Source: Diplonema papillatum
Taxonomy: Eukaryota; Euglenozoa; Diplonemea; Diplonemida; Diplonemidae
Assembly: GCA_030068145.1 (NCBI GenBank)
Contig: JAPJBO010000005.1
Coordinates: 186,001-250,000 of the forward strand
DNA length: 64,000 nt
Direction: 5' to 3'
The notes beneath the pieces were generated by a model. It ran no database searches. It was given only the letters and a program-made list of their open reading frames with translations, and was not told the origin of the DNA. Shown one piece after another: positions 47,131 through 58,534 of this stretch. Both the position numbers and the translations under genes were made by a program. Each line of letters starts with the position of its first letter. Positions within the stretch are counted from its first letter, which is position 1.

Positions 47131-47902
47131 TGCCATTGCGTCGTCAAGATCGAGTAGTCTTGTGGAGTTACCACCCTTTCTCAAGCTCTTTGCCCACCAT
47201 GCGGGAGTCTGCTGGAAGCGGCCCGAAAGGGTCGTTTGCCACACGTCCCTCCCCTCGCTTGAACACGCCGGGTCGAAACCGCTTGGGGGGCGTTTGCCGG
47301 GACTTTTACCCTCTCAGCACCCCTCCCGGAAACTCACGTAGACGTTAAGCTGTGTCTCGAAGCAGCTCGCTCCACATTCCCGTAGAACACCGGTTCAGTT
47401 TTGGCACTGGTCTGCGCTCTCGTCGTTGCTAGGAGCATCACTGTTGTTCTTTCCTTCTTGCGCCGAGTGGTATGCTTGCGTTCAGCGGTCAGTGAGCTTC
47501 ATTCGGGCATCTTGTCCCGCCGAAAGCCTCAGGCCGCCCATCTCGTTACCGTGCGGGAGTCTGACCAAAGGTTTGAAAAGGCGCTTGACTCGACGGAATC
47601 GCGTACTTGGATCATGGGTTGAGGGAGATCAAGACCTGGCAGAAGTCGAAGGGGAGCTCGTCTCTCCCTCTCTGGTCCCAGCACGAAATCCTTTTTGTGG
47701 TCTCTCTCTCTCTCTCTTTCGCTCGCTTTCGATTAATTCTAATGAGAATTAGAACCCCACAATTGCGCAAACCGCAGGGAAAGGGTAGGGGTCACAAAAA
47801 AAAAGGACGGAAGCCGTTACAACGGGGATTCCGAGCGATCGAAGGATCCGAGGGCCTGCATTGCCTCGCAAACACACAGCGGCGCAGCTGCGGCTGGGGG
47901 CG

Positions 47903-48366
47903 ATGGACGTGGGCGACCTGCGGCGGGGCGGGCGCTCGGACCTGCGGCTGCTGCCGTCGTACTGCCCGCACATCCCGGTGATCAAGTACCTGCTCTTCTC
48001 CCTCTCGCGGCGCGGCGACGTGATCAAGGACTCCGGGGGAACCGCCCCGGGGGAGGCGTACAACGGCGTAAAGCCGCCCGCCATCTCGCTCGAAGACTAC
48101 CTGTACCGCTGGGTCCGGTACAGCTTCTGCTCGTCCGAAACGTTTGTGCTCGCCGTCATCCTCATCGACCGCCTGGCGTACCGAACGGGGCTTCTCATCA
48201 CCTCCATCAACGTGCACCGACTCCTACTGGTGGCCCTTGTTCTCGCCGCCAAGTTTCGCGACGACGTGTACTACTCTAACAAGTACTACGCCTCCGTCGG
48301 CGGTGTCACCGCCGCCGAGATGAACGCCCTCGAGATTTCGGCCCTCGCGGATCTCGACTGGGAACT
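47903..48366 (+). CDS. PHO80-type cyclin, exon 1
   Basis: P/U-type (PHO80-like) cyclin, expected to bind and activate a cyclin-dependent kinase. It starts at ATG 47903 (MDVGDLRRGG), behind an acceptor-like CACAG/GCGCAG. Visible cyclin-box features: PVIKYLLFSLSR, ISLEDYLYRWVRYSFCSSETFVLAVILIDRL, the NVHRLLLVALVLAAKFRDD helix with the conserved HRL and AAKF-DD, and YYASVGGVTAAEMNALE with the conserved VGG and LE. It ends DLDWEL in phase 2 at donor GTATGC. With exon 2 it is 200 residues, a typical size. Kinetoplastid cyclins of this type control G1 progression; the role here is inference. Confidence 0.85.
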
Positions 48367-48424
48367 GTATGCATACTCACCGCCCCCGTACCCTACTTAA
48401 AAAGAGCTCCACACTCCCCTTTCC

Positions 48425-48560
48425 CATTTTCGTAGTAGCAATGAATTGTAAACACGAAAGAGAACGCCGGCAGCGTGTTTGAGCCTGACGATCATATACG
48501 CTCACTATCATCCACTAGCTAATCCTCCCGGCACGTACAAACAAACACACGCCTATTATA
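48425..48560 (+). repeat. Repeat family A, solo copy in cyclin intron
   Basis: Matches 33703-33838 almost throughout (AAACACGAAAGAGAACGC, CTGACGATCATAT, CGGCACGTACAAACAAAC), inside intron 48367-48896. Confidence 0.85.
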
Positions 48561-48896
48561 TTTTGCTTGTGCTTTCGGGTGTGCGATACGAGTTGGGTTT
48601 GTGCCACAACCTTTATCCGTACGGTAGGCATTCCCAAACGTTCTCATTTCGGTGCGAACTCGAACTCCTTACACCGCTCTTGTTGAAGTGCCACAGGTCT
48701 CGTCAGGCTGCAAAAAAGCTAACGAAGGCACGAGAACACGTAGAGGTGGGTGGGAAGGGCCGTGGGTCTGCGAAGGCCTGACAACCCCCAGATCTAGCCT
48801 GACCCACTTGACGGGGAAGGCTCACACCCTTTGACTTGTTTTGATGTGTTCTCTCTTCCTCTCTCGCGTGCAATCTTCATTCATCTACCGCCACAG

Positions 48897-49035
48897 GTAC
48901 GTCGATCCGGATCAATACAACATGTACGTAGCGGAGTTCCAGAAGCAGAGGACATGCAAACAACTCTCAAAGCAGCTCGTTCGCGAGCGGCACGACGGCG
49001 ACGGACAATGCTTCCTCTGCACGTGGAACAGCTGA
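48897..49035 (+). CDS. PHO80-type cyclin, exon 2
   Basis: Acceptor CTACCGCCACAG. The first base completes the split Leu codon, giving DWELYVDPDQYNMYVAEFQ across the junction, which is the expected end of a PHO80-type cyclin box. A short basic tail and stop TGA at 49033-49035 follow. Confidence 0.85.
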
Positions 49036-52000
49036 GGTTGAACGGGCCATCAACCGACGGACGTGCTTGTAAATTACACTTCCTTCCGCTCCACCATAGA
49101 TTTAGATGGCGGGCTCCGCTGTGTCCGGCCAAGCCCTGGACCACGTACATGTCTACACCACGAGGTACCCCGTCCTTCATCCTCTACGTAGGATACGTAG
49201 GAAGGCACTTCACGAGTAGCGCGTGCCCGGTGTTAACGAGCAGCGTGCAGTCCTCCGCCCGCGATTCGCGTCGCGGCCGGTGTGAGTCATCCGCGACCCC
49301 CCTGCTGGGGGAATCGTGTCCAATCAGCTCGTCGAAAGCAGTCGTTCGCTGGCCATCAGAACACACGCTGTTGCGCTGCAGAACGTGCTTGCGAGCCTTC
49401 CCCCGTCGCAATGGATGCGGCGGGTGTTGGAGGCATTGGAGAAATCGCTTCCTCGACCTATTCTCAAACTTTAAATGGGCGTGAGCTCGGGGTTACTTCA
49501 TTGAACCCTGCACCGCACACGAGACTTTGAGTGGATTGTGACTGCCCAGCAGACGGCCTTCAGCGTCTCGTACGTAGTTCTTCCCTCCGCTCGCACCGAT
49601 TTAAAGGGTAGCGCAGGGCCTGCCACCCGCCTCCTACACGCTCGCCTCATCTGGCGAGCTCGGCTGTGGCTGTGATCGCCAGGGCCGGTCGTCGGCCGGC
49701 CACTGCCCCAGGCGATGGGAAACCGAGATCTTCTGCAGAACGAAAGACCTCACCACCATTTCCCTAGCCGCTGCGGCATCGGCAACGACCGCCGGTGCCC
49801 CGCGCGGCGCCTCGCACGTGTCCCGCGTGTGCTAAAGGTGAGATCACGTCTCGTACCGAAAGCACTCGCACGCGGGGCGGGAGTAGCAGCGCAAGGCCGA
49901 TTGCCCACCAGCGTTTTCTTTATTTGGGGTGACCCGGAAGCCCAGCGGTATGTGACGAACAGCGCAGCAGGTTGTTCTCGGCGCGCTGGAAGTTGATCTG
50001 CGCCTGTTTCGAGCTCAGCCGCTGCGCATCGCTGCACACTGCATCGTGCAGTTCACCGATTCCCAGATGTCCTTGCGTTCACGAGTTTCTGGTGCGTTTT
50101 TGTGACACACATATCAACGTAGTAGTAGCTGGTACACCTTCTATGGTCCGTGCTTCAAGCCGGGCCGATGGAAAGTGGCTTTTTAACATGGTAAACATGG
50201 GCCCGCGAGCGTTCAACCACGCCAGGCCGATGGGTGCTATTTGGTGGGTAGTTTGCCGGATCATCGGCTGTCTGCAATCTTGCGTCAAGCTTCACGTTTC
50301 ATCTCTTTCTCCCCGGCCCGGTGCGTACTTCGACAGAAGCTAGAGGCGGGAGAAAACAATACAACCACAAATTGTGTCTTTTTTCTGGTGAACGCTTACA
50401 CCCAACCCAGATTTACCTGTGCTTTGTGTTGGAACACACTTCCTCCGCGATTTTTATTGTGCAAATGGCCTCCTCGCGGAGGAGCGTCAGGTGGACAATT
50501 CCGAGAGTAGCTTTGGGACGAGAGAGGATGCATTGCCGTGTTGTTGCATGGAGGCCCGTGCGTGCGAAAGACGTGCGCCAGCAGGCTGAGAGCTCCACCT
50601 TCACCTGTGGCATCGGCGATGCGCGCATTAATCCCCTGCCCGACCCCCAATTGGAGGTCTTTTTCTTAATCTAATCGCGGGCGTTGCCTCCCTTCAAGCA
50701 TGGCCGCTGGAGAAGGAAAAAAAGCGCGCGATACCCGTTCCCACGGAGTCCTTGCGCGCGTGAGAGAGAAGGTTCCTGCGTGTGTTCACAAGCAGGGTAA
50801 ACCCCCTTGGGGTTTCGAGTCGATGAACCAGTCTTCCAGCAAAACTGGTCGTGGTGGTTACCCAATGTTTTCTTTTTAGAAACCATGCTTCAGCCCTTTG
50901 CTGTGGCCCGAAGGGTGCGGCTTTTCCTGTCTTTCCCGCGCTTGTTCTGTGTTGACCCCGCCCCTGAGAGTGTCCTTGAAGCCTCGCGTGTGGGTTACCG
51001 GATTACTGCAAGTTGAAGGCTGGCCTTTTCACAAAACCGCCTGGTTTTCACCGCAGACTCTGATCCGCGTATCACTTTCTTTGTAGGCTTTCGTTCTCAT
51101 TCTCGTATCACTTCTTTGCATAGTTTGTCATGGATCTCTCTTCAAGATACCGAAGCCATCAGGCCGCGATATCGCCTCAAAATCCGCTGGATACAAGCTA
51201 CCGACCGACGCGTCAAACCATCTACAAGTAAAGGTCTGCCTCCGCGCTGGCGCAGTGCCGATAGCTCCACCCCTGGGACCCGGAGTCATATCCAGTAGTC
51301 CCAACACCGAATAGCCCGCACCTCCAAGCCGTGTCCCGGAAGCCTCTACAAAAGCTAAAACCAAACCCGCGCTTTTTCGCTACCCAAAGGATCCCATTTC
51401 GCTTCATACGTCAGCCCGGGAGGGGGGAGGCGTTAAAAGAAGCAGTCGAACGAACCCCAGGAACGTCGCCCGCAGCCTTTTTGCACTCTCATTTCCCCCG
51501 TTCCCATCAGTGCCCGCGATTTATTATCCGATCACAAGGCGCTTTCGCTTTTCTGTCAAACACGTGGGGTGAGGAGTTAATTCCTTTTCGCTTTGCGAAA
51601 AGGAGGTTCTTTTGGAATTTGAGAAGTCAGCGGTGCAGTGCGAGGCGTGGGCGACGCTTGGATGAAAGGTGGAGCAGTGCGCCAGAGTCAGCACCGGAGG
51701 CTTCAGAAACCCGGAGTTTCAAGCGAACTTTCACTCGAACCCGGAGTGCCACGGAAGGCCTCTCGGCGTCGCGGCACGAAAAGAAACAAGAAAAAAGGGG
51801 AACGTTTCAGTTAGACTTTTGGCGGACCCTTGCCAGCATGGTGGTATGGTCCTGAGCCGATGCCTCTCATCTCACCTATAAAGCACGGCTGAGTCACGCA
51901 TGCTCTTGACAGACGCTAGCGTCCGACATTTCGCACGCGCGTCGCAGTCGTTGGGTGGTATTGACAACGGGTTCCATCGGACACTCGGATGAGCTTCGTT

Positions 52001-52190
52001 ACTTCACCGCCGCAATTTCCCCCCTGCCCTGGGAGGTCTGCTTGGCACCTTTGCCAGCATGGTGGAGACCTCCCCCCTTTCCGAGGTTTCGCTCTACGAC
52101 CGTTTCCTGAACATCCTTCCACACGAATTCGGAAACGAAACATGCTCCCCTTTCCCAGTGGTGCAAGCACCGCGATCTTTGAATTACCCC
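49036..52190. other. Stretch with no supported gene
   Basis: Frames are short and overlap in several registers. A reversed family C copy lies at 50338-50445. The word TTGCCAGCATGGTGG occurs twice (about 51830 and 52050). A GTTTCAAGCGAACTTTCACTC block (about 51717) is related to one near 62457. Nothing else is recognised. Confidence 0.45.
50338..50445 (-). repeat. Repeat family C, reversed copy
   Basis: Reverse complement of the family C core: CTAGAGGCGGGAGAAA, AACAATACAACCACAAA and CCAGATTTACCTGTG. Confidence 0.75.
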
Positions 52191-52194
52191 CTTA

Positions 52195-52480
52195 CGGACG
52201 GTAGATACGTGTTATGAAGCCTTTCCAAAGACCATTGGATACCGTCGGAGTTCACTGCTGTAAACGATGCCGTCTCAGGATCGAGGGAAGTAATTTCGGC
52301 TCCCACGACACTCCCCGACCGAGAAATCAAAGATTATGGGTTCAGGGGGGAAGGCTGAAACTTAAAGGAATTGCCGGAATGACACCACCAAGGCGTGGAG
52401 TATGCGGCAGGTTTCCCATTTTGGGAAGTCGTAAACCTCTCGAGTTTGACCCACAGATTCCCGAGAAGGCTCCATGGCAA
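52195..52480 (+). pseudogene. Degenerate 18S rRNA fragment 2
   Basis: The order of conserved words fits 18S rRNA downstream of fragment 1: GGATACCGTCGGAGTTCACT, CTGTAAACGATGCCG, GAGAAATCAAAG, GGGTTCAGGGGGGAAGGCTG, AAACTTAAAGGAATTGCCGG, AATGACACCACCAAGGCGTG and GGAGTATGCGGC. CTGTAAACGATG resembles kinetoplastid CTGCAAACGATG. Several bases of the universal core are changed (for example GAATTGCCGG for GAATTGACGG), so it is a relic. Confidence 0.85.
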
Positions 52481-55257
52481 ACCTCATATCCGTTGAGAGC
52501 TCGGAGCAGGACTTCTGCCCGACGAAGGACGCATTTCAAAGATTTGTGTCGGATCCTTCCAATGAAGCAAACGGCGACCACTTTCGACCATTCTTTGGCC
52601 TCTCGCCCGCGAATTCGACACCCGCGAACTTTCTTGAATTAACTACCACCTGCACCTTCTCGATGACCCGCGTCTGGGGTAGCAGACGTTCAGGTCTGGT
52701 GCCTGTCTGGGCTGCACGCTCTGTAGCGTCTCTGCGGGTTATACCAATGCTTCGACGCGCTCAGAACGCGACCTTCGTGCAATTACTCGTCTACGCAGCA
52801 CCAGGAGCACGAGGGGACCTCGTCAGGCGGGTTCAATGGTGGTATTGCCATGCGAAGTTAACACCACTGCAGTGGTAGTTCGTCCGGAAGTGGTAACCCA
52901 AATTTCTCCCCTCTTTTATGCCGGTGACCAACACATGACAGACCCTCCCAAGCCGGAACAAAAGAGTGCCCCGCCAAAGTCTAACTGACGTCCCCCGAAA
53001 AACAAAAAAAAAGACCCGAAAGCCGGTCGCTCTCCTCCTTCTGCCCCCTTCCCTCTTTTTCCTTTTTCCGTCATCAGAAATCAGCTGTTTTTTTCGATAC
53101 ATGTAAATCTGGTAGCTCGGCAAGTATCCGCCGGCGCGCCACGCCTCGATTTCTCGGGTGCCACTTACGGGACGGAGGGAAGGACCCCAGTCCCCTGCAC
53201 CTCGCTAATGCCGCGGAAAAAGGTTCACTCCGGGTGCAACCGCGGTGTGCACGAGTGAGCCGCCCCACCCTCCCTGCCCACCCTAACCCTGGAACGAATT
53301 GCCTGCTGCTGTCTATCACAGTCTCGATGCAGATTATCGCCACAGATTCTTTGCATTCTAGACTGTTTCCATTCTAGTTCAAACTATCCAGAGGCTATCA
53401 GAGTTCATTGTAGCCAATCACAGTCACCGGCTCTCAAAGCTCGGGGATACCACTGTGCCACGAGGGGCATGGGGAGCGAGGACCGCGACACATGGAAGTT
53501 TTTTCCATGTGCCACCAAAACACGGATTTCTTCATTTTTGGGGCGTAGTTTCTCGTCGGCCACGGCAGGGATGCAGGCCGTAGGTAGGCAGTGGCAGACA
53601 CCCGCCGACATTCTTTTTTGTTCGCACACACACACGCACACACTCACACTCACACACACGCACATATCGTGCACATCATGCAACAACACTACACAACGCA
53701 CAACATGCGCATAACAGGGGTTCCGCACCCGCAGCAACAAAGTTGTTTTTGTTGCGTGATCCGTGAGCCTGAGAAGGGCCACGAAATGCACTGGGGAAGG
53801 AGAAACAGGCGGGCTTAGATGCTTTTGCTAGTGGGGAGTCATTTTCACGCAAATGAGTACCACACTATGCCGGCCTTCAGCTCCTAGATATACGCAGGCA
53901 GCGTGGTTGATCAGAATTCCTGAGTTCGATCAACAGGCGTGCACTCTTGGGGTCGCCAGAACGGCCCGACTAGCATTCAACCCCCTAGGTACCCCAACAA
54001 CATCCCGAAAATATGCCCAAAATGGGGTTGCCTTAGACTCAAAGAATGGCCGGAAATGTCCTAAACCAGAAAGATTACCCCAACGGGACTCGCTGCGACC
54101 TGTTCGATTACTGCGAGTGTGGCTATCTGGCTGCGTCATCGTTGGCTACCAGCTACTACGGCGCAAGACTGACTGTCTCCTTCTACCGGCTACGCGCTGG
54201 TGCTGGCTAACTGTACTAAGAATTCGTGGACATTCGCCGAAGCAGTGAAGAACGAGAACACAGGCACTGACAGATACCACTCCGTGTTCGTACATCATTT
54301 AGATGTTGTGCACGGAGTGACAACGAAATCACCGAGACTAATAGCCCCGACGAAAGAACGAGGTGCTCAACACTGCGGTGAAAAAGAGGAAGAAAAATGG
54401 TCAACGCTTCATAGTTTTATCCCCGACCGAAGGAGTCGTGCGCCCTTCCCTTTCCCCGCTTATCCTTCTCCCACGAAATTGATGCTGGTCATCAATCATA
54501 CATGAGACGCAGACAGTACTGTCCACACATTAAACTACGACCCCATCTCCCCCGGAGTTTCAAGCTAGCAGTAACTCTGGACAGAACGGTCAACCAGAAG
54601 ATACCGGTCCTTAGCAAAAAAAAAAATACTCCAGAAAAGATAAATGGATTCTTTTTCCTAAAACTAGATGCGGTCCAAACAAGATGGCCAAATGCAGCTC
54701 AGTGCGCTCGCTTCAGGACCCGCTACTACCCGCGAGCTCTCACGATCGCCTGCCCTCAACCGTTTTCTACGTAGTGGCACACTTGCACTGAAAGGAGCAT
54801 TTCCGGAACAACGGTGCATGAAAAGTTAACGAACCCAACCAAAAAGTGCTATTTCCAGGAACACCTTACATCGGAATGTTCTTCGACCTTGCTTTTCACG
54901 GTGGCATTCAATTGCAACGGAACACGAACCATTGCAACGACGGAGGAGAGCATTATGGCCGCGCGCTACGAGAGGGTCCGGTCTATTAGAGTTAAAATAA
55001 ATTATTCTGGGGGTTCTTTTCTTATTTGCGGTCGAAGATCTTGAATCGTCGGGGCTTGTTCCTGTTCATTAATCCTAGTCCAAGCCCCATTGCTGTCCTA
55101 TCAGTCATCAACCAAGAGGATGGTGATAAACCTGCAAGCTCACCCTCGCTGCAAAGAAGTCAGGAACTGGGCGTGGCGATGTACGGCGGGGCCCAGCCTC
55201 AGACGAATGAAGGTGTGCCTGAGCCACGCCCCACACGCTGGTAGGCTACACGAAAAA
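52481..55257. other. Stretch with no supported gene
   Basis: Contains a (CA)n-type microsatellite (53627-53672), a short family B relic (53885-53935) and a family H copy (54355-54525: GAACGAGGTGCTCAACACTGC, then CATACATGAGACGCAGACAG and ACATTAAACTACGA). No coding motif is recognised. Confidence 0.45.
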
Positions 55258-55425
55258 GAACAGGCGTGTGTTGTGTTTGTTTGTACGTGCCGGGGGAGGA
55301 TTAGCCTGCTAGTGAATGATATTGAGTGAATATGATCGTCAGGCTAATCGTCTCCCAAGCACGCCGCCACCAGCGTTCCCTTTCGTGGTTACAAAGCGTT
55401 GTTACTACAAAACGCGTACCTTTTC
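55258..55425 (-). repeat. Family A repeat, 3' flank of VIPER-like element
   Basis: GTACGTGCCGGGGGAGGATTAGCCTG ... GGCTAATCGTCTCCCA contains an internal inverted repeat (GGAGGATTAGCCT / AGGCTAATCGTCTCC), followed by CCAGCGTTCCCTTTCGTG. Confidence 0.85.
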
Positions 55426-55531
55426 ATTTTCCACCGTCTCTCAGGCTAGACCACCGGGGCGAATGAATATGTTGAAACAGGGCAAAAGGTACCCGCCAGC
55501 AGTGCGCACCAACCAAGCCCGGCTTGGGCCT

Positions 55532-56140
55532 CTAATCGAATGACCAGAAAGAAAAACAAAAAAGGGAACCCATCATTTTTTCAATCATCGATGGGTAGGA
55601 AGGCAGTTTGCATGGCGGGCATGGGGTGTGAGCAGTCGCCGCGTTCACGCCGGTGCATGCCAGAATGAACCGAAGTTGTCCCTTTTTAGACTTTTCGACA
55701 CAGAAGGCGGAGTGACACCATCTTCCCGTCTCCTTCCTACGAACTTTCTCAACGATGCCGAGGTTGAGTAAGCGAGACACGTGAGGTGAGAGTTTCTTGT
55801 TCGCCGGACCCGGAACGGTAGGCCGGCCACTACCTATCAGGGAACGAATCTTGGCTTCTTGGACCCACTCGAAGTTGGGCTTCAACGCCGGGAGGTCCGA
55901 TACAAGCTTTTCCACGTTCACCGTGGAGCACAATGCTGGAGCCACGACCCCAGTGTAGCATGTGCTTGTCTTCGGCTTCGGCAGCTCTTGGTCCTGACTG
56001 AGCCAAGTCTCGGCGTAGTCGTAGGGGCCTGCGAAGTCCTTCAGCGTCACCGGCCATGTCACCGTGGGTTCGTCTACCTCGGTAGGAGGGGTGTCCAGGG
56101 GGCATTCGGTACCCGAGTGGATCAGGCACTTCACTTTTGA
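55532..56140 (-). pseudogene. Reverse transcriptase, N-terminal part only
   Basis: The frame overlaps the end of the recombinase in another register. It shows the start of a retroelement reverse transcriptase: KLSPHVSRLLNLGIVEKVRR (fingers, motif 1), then WCHSAFCVEKSKKGQLRFIL (motif 2), and then stops shortly after YPSMIEKMMGS. The YxDD catalytic motif and RNase H are missing. The same frame stays open back to 57172, but that part is antisense-free shadow sequence over Gag and recombinase codons. Confidence 0.7.
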
Positions 56141-56832
56141 AGTAGGCTCAGCGGAGCAGCAGAATCCTGGGCAGCCCCCCACAAGTGATGAGGGATGTAC
56201 TGGCGCGTCGTTTCCACACTCTTGTGGCGACCCACCACCTGTGCCGCCTGCTCCCCCAATTCCGAGAAGCGAGCCACCCACGTCAACGCCGAATGCCGAA
56301 GGCCGTGCGACGTCAGATCGAGTCGAGCTCGCAGGACCATGTTGTACCGAGTGGTCCGAAGGTCGGGGTAGAACATGTACTTTTTGCCCAGCTGCAAACG
56401 GGCGTTCCACCAATCCAGCATCCACCTGACGAACCTTCCCGTCCTTTGCAGCAACAAAGGCTGTCCGCGACCGCTCTGATCCGTCTTCCCGTTGACCAGC
56501 ATTACCAACACAAGGTTCTGGTCTCGAGGGCACAACAGGATGTGCTTCGTTTCGAGCCGGATCAGGTCGATCAGTCGAGCCCCGAGACTCCATTGCGTCG
56601 CCAGGGCGGCGCGATAGAGCCCGGACATCTCGCGGACCGCTTCCTCCACCTGCTGGTTGCCCACCAATGTGCGAGACGTACGAGCCCTGCGTTCGTACTC
56701 TCTTAGCTCGCGGCTCAGAGTTCTTCGGAACGCAGCCGTCGGGTCGATTGCGAGCATCCGACGATACGTCATGTACTGCCGGGCGGACTGCGTCTGGAGC
56801 TCTCCCTTTTCCAGCTTCAGCTGGAGCCACAT
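56131..56832 (-). CDS. Tyrosine recombinase of VIPER-like element
   Basis: Integrase-type DNA recombinase expected to insert the circular cDNA. Catalytic residues appear in order: Arg in LGARLIDLIRLE, H-x-x-R in SHGLRHSALTW, the His/Lys block VVGRHKSVETT, and nucleophile Tyr in RQYI. The listed start is the first strong ATG (56832). The frame is open upstream to the Gag-like stop at 57067 and encodes plausible sequence (SEAFASLVRRSHPHLPEDHIF), so the true start may be earlier. It lies in the same frame as the Gag-like ORF, separated by a single stop region. The catalytic set looks intact. Confidence 0.85.
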   Translation of the reverse strand: MWLQLKLEKGELQTQSARQYMTYRRMLAIDPTAAFRRTLSRELREYERRARTSRTLVGNQQVEEAVREMSGLYRAALATQWSLGARLIDLIRLETKHILLCPRDQNLVLVMLVNGKTDQSGRGQPLLLQRTGRFVRWMLDWWNARLQLGKKYMFYPDLRTTRYNMVLRARLDLTSHGLRHSALTWVARFSELGEQAAQVVGRHKSVETTRQYIPHHLWGAAQDSAAPLSLLQK

Positions 56833-57066
56833 GAGGAAGATGTGGTCCTCGGGCAGGTGAGGATGGCTCCTTCTGACCAGAGAGGCGAAAGCCTCGCTGC
56901 GTGTCTGTACACTGGAGAGCGCAGCTGAGTTCGCATAGCACTGCGAAGCTCTTTCCAGAACTCTCCGGTGGAGATAAGGTATCTCGTCGGCAGAAATCTG
57001 TTCCCGTTTTCGGGAATTTGAAGCTGGGAGTGGAAGCCGGTAGCGGGTCGGAGCAGGTAGGTTGAG

Positions 57067-57996
57067 TCACCCCCTTTTCGCCTTCTTTACACGGTTCTCC
57101 TTCTCCACCTCGTTTTTTGGCGACTGCGGGGTCTTTACCTGCAATAAGGCATTCTGGAGATTGGTGGCCCACCGGTCGTCCATTCCCCCGAACTTCACCT
57201 TTCGGGCCCTGCCCTCATAGAGCGAGGAGGACTCGCCGGAGCCACCAGTTCTGAACCGAAGGCGGTTCGACTCCATCCGGACGATGGTGGCCTGCATGGC
57301 CTGAAGCACGGGAGGGTTGTTGTGAGCAACAGGCAGAAGAGCCCACAGAGAGTCGTAAGACGACCTCAGCTCATGCCGGTACGCCTGCCCCGCCTCGTTC
57401 ACCTCTAACGCCTCGCCAAACCGACGGGTGAGGTCATTGCGTAGGGAGAGCCGGCCCCCCGAAGTCTTCAGCAAGGGGGCCCACGTCTGGACTCGTCGCG
57501 CGTCTACTTCGGCATTCTCAGCAGCCTCTGCCTCCTGGCGGTCTCGGGCAGCATCTGCCTTGAGTTTCGACAGCTCAGACTGAGTGCCTGTGAGCTGGTG
57601 CAAAAGGAGAGAAAAGGGCGCCTTCCAGGGTCCATCTGGAAGATTCTCCAGGACCGCCTGTAGGGCTCCGCCCTCGTCCTCATCCTGCCCCGGCTGAGGA
57701 AACAGCCTCGGGAACTCGATTGGGCCCTCGAGGTCGTCGGCCATGGCTGCGTGCTTGTTTCGGTCAGCAAGGCAGCAACAGACTGGACAGCTCCAGTTGT
57801 CGTCCTTAATGCTTTCCAAGAAGCTCGCAGCGTCCGGTCCCAACTTCTTGGTTACGCATCCTGCAGATGCGATGTAACCGCAAGAAGCACACCTCGACGA
57901 GGTGGTCGGCCTGTGTGCAATGCTGCACGTCGCGAATATGCATTCGCTCTCCGCTCCATCGTAATCCTGAGTTTCACGACGGGGATAGCACCCCAT
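57067..57996 (-). CDS. Gag-like protein of VIPER-like element
   Basis: 309 residues. The N-terminal third has a cysteine/histidine-rich PHD/RING-like pattern: CIFATCSIAH, CASCGYIASAGC, then WSCPVCCC. A helical segment (LTGTQSELSKLKADAARDRQEAEAAEN) is probably coiled coil, and the end is basic (ENRVKKAKRG). First ORF of the element, starting about 40 bp from the family A repeat. Gag-like function is inferred from position; the cysteine pattern could instead bind histone tails or nucleic acid. Confidence 0.65.
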   Translation of the reverse strand: MGCYPRRETQDYDGAESECIFATCSIAHRPTTSSRCASCGYIASAGCVTKKLGPDAASFLESIKDDNWSCPVCCCLADRNKHAAMADDLEGPIEFPRLFPQPGQDEDEGGALQAVLENLPDGPWKAPFSLLLHQLTGTQSELSKLKADAARDRQEAEAAENAEVDARRVQTWAPLLKTSGGRLSLRNDLTRRFGEALEVNEAGQAYRHELRSSYDSLWALLPVAHNNPPVLQAMQATIVRMESNRLRFRTGGSGESSSLYEGRARKVKFGGMDDRWATNLQNALLQVKTPQSPKNEVEKENRVKKAKRG

Positions 57997-58035
57997 TCGA
58001 CTTCTCCCTCGAGGATGTCAGTCCGAGTTAGTGCC

Positions 58036-58178
58036 ATGTTTTTGTTTGTACGTGCCGGGGGAGGTTTAGCCTGTTAGTGAGTGATAGTGAGTGCATATGA
58101 TTGGTAGGCTAAACTTCTCCCAAACACGCTGCCAGCGTTCTCTTTCGTGTTTACAATTAATTGTTATTACGAAAAAAA
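58036..58178 (-). repeat. Family A repeat, 5' flank of VIPER-like element
   Basis: About 80% identical by eye to 55258-55425, with the same internal inverted repeat (GGAGGTTTAGCCT / AGGCTAAACTTCTCC). Beyond it, 58285-58345 carries the shared A/B family end (GGCGCACGCAAACAAGACGA, GCGCTTGTCTTTTT). Confidence 0.85.
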
Positions 58179-58534
58179 AAAGAAAAAAGCAAGAGGGGGA
58201 AACAGAAAAAAAAAATCAAATTCGTTTTTCCACCCGCACGACTGGGTTTCAGCTTTCCCCCGCCTTCCTCATCTTTTTTTTTCCAGGTAAATACGAGGAT
58301 CAACCGGCGCACGCAAACAAGACGAAGCGCTTGTCTTTTTAATGCACCTGCAAAAAGGAGGATGCTCAAGCGACCCACCCTAAGTTGGCCGCGTGTTGGT
58401 AACACAAAGCCAGCCGTGCGTAAGGGTGCTTGGTTTAGGCCGCGAAGTCGTTGGCGTGAGCCTCGATGGAGCGTGGATGTGCAGATCTTGGTTGCAGTAG
58501 CGAATGTTCAATGAAGAACAGTGAAGGCAAAAGT

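Larger units (their letters stand above)
55258..58178 (-). mobile_element. VIPER-like tyrosine-recombinase retroelement, truncated
   Basis: Minus-strand order is Gag-like (57996-57067), tyrosine recombinase (ends 56131), then the start of a reverse transcriptase (ends 55532). Recombinase before reverse transcriptase is the arrangement of VIPER elements in trypanosomatids, unlike DIRS1, where the recombinase is last. Both ends carry family A repeats in the same orientation (55258-55425 and 58036-58178). The reverse transcriptase stops after its first motifs and no RNase H is present, so this is an internally deleted, non-autonomous copy. Confidence 0.8.

Noticed and set aside
56140..57172. Upstream half of the minus-strand ORF ending at 55532
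   Set aside because: It overlaps the Gag-like and recombinase frames, which carry the motifs. Only the part after about 56140 looks like reverse transcriptase.
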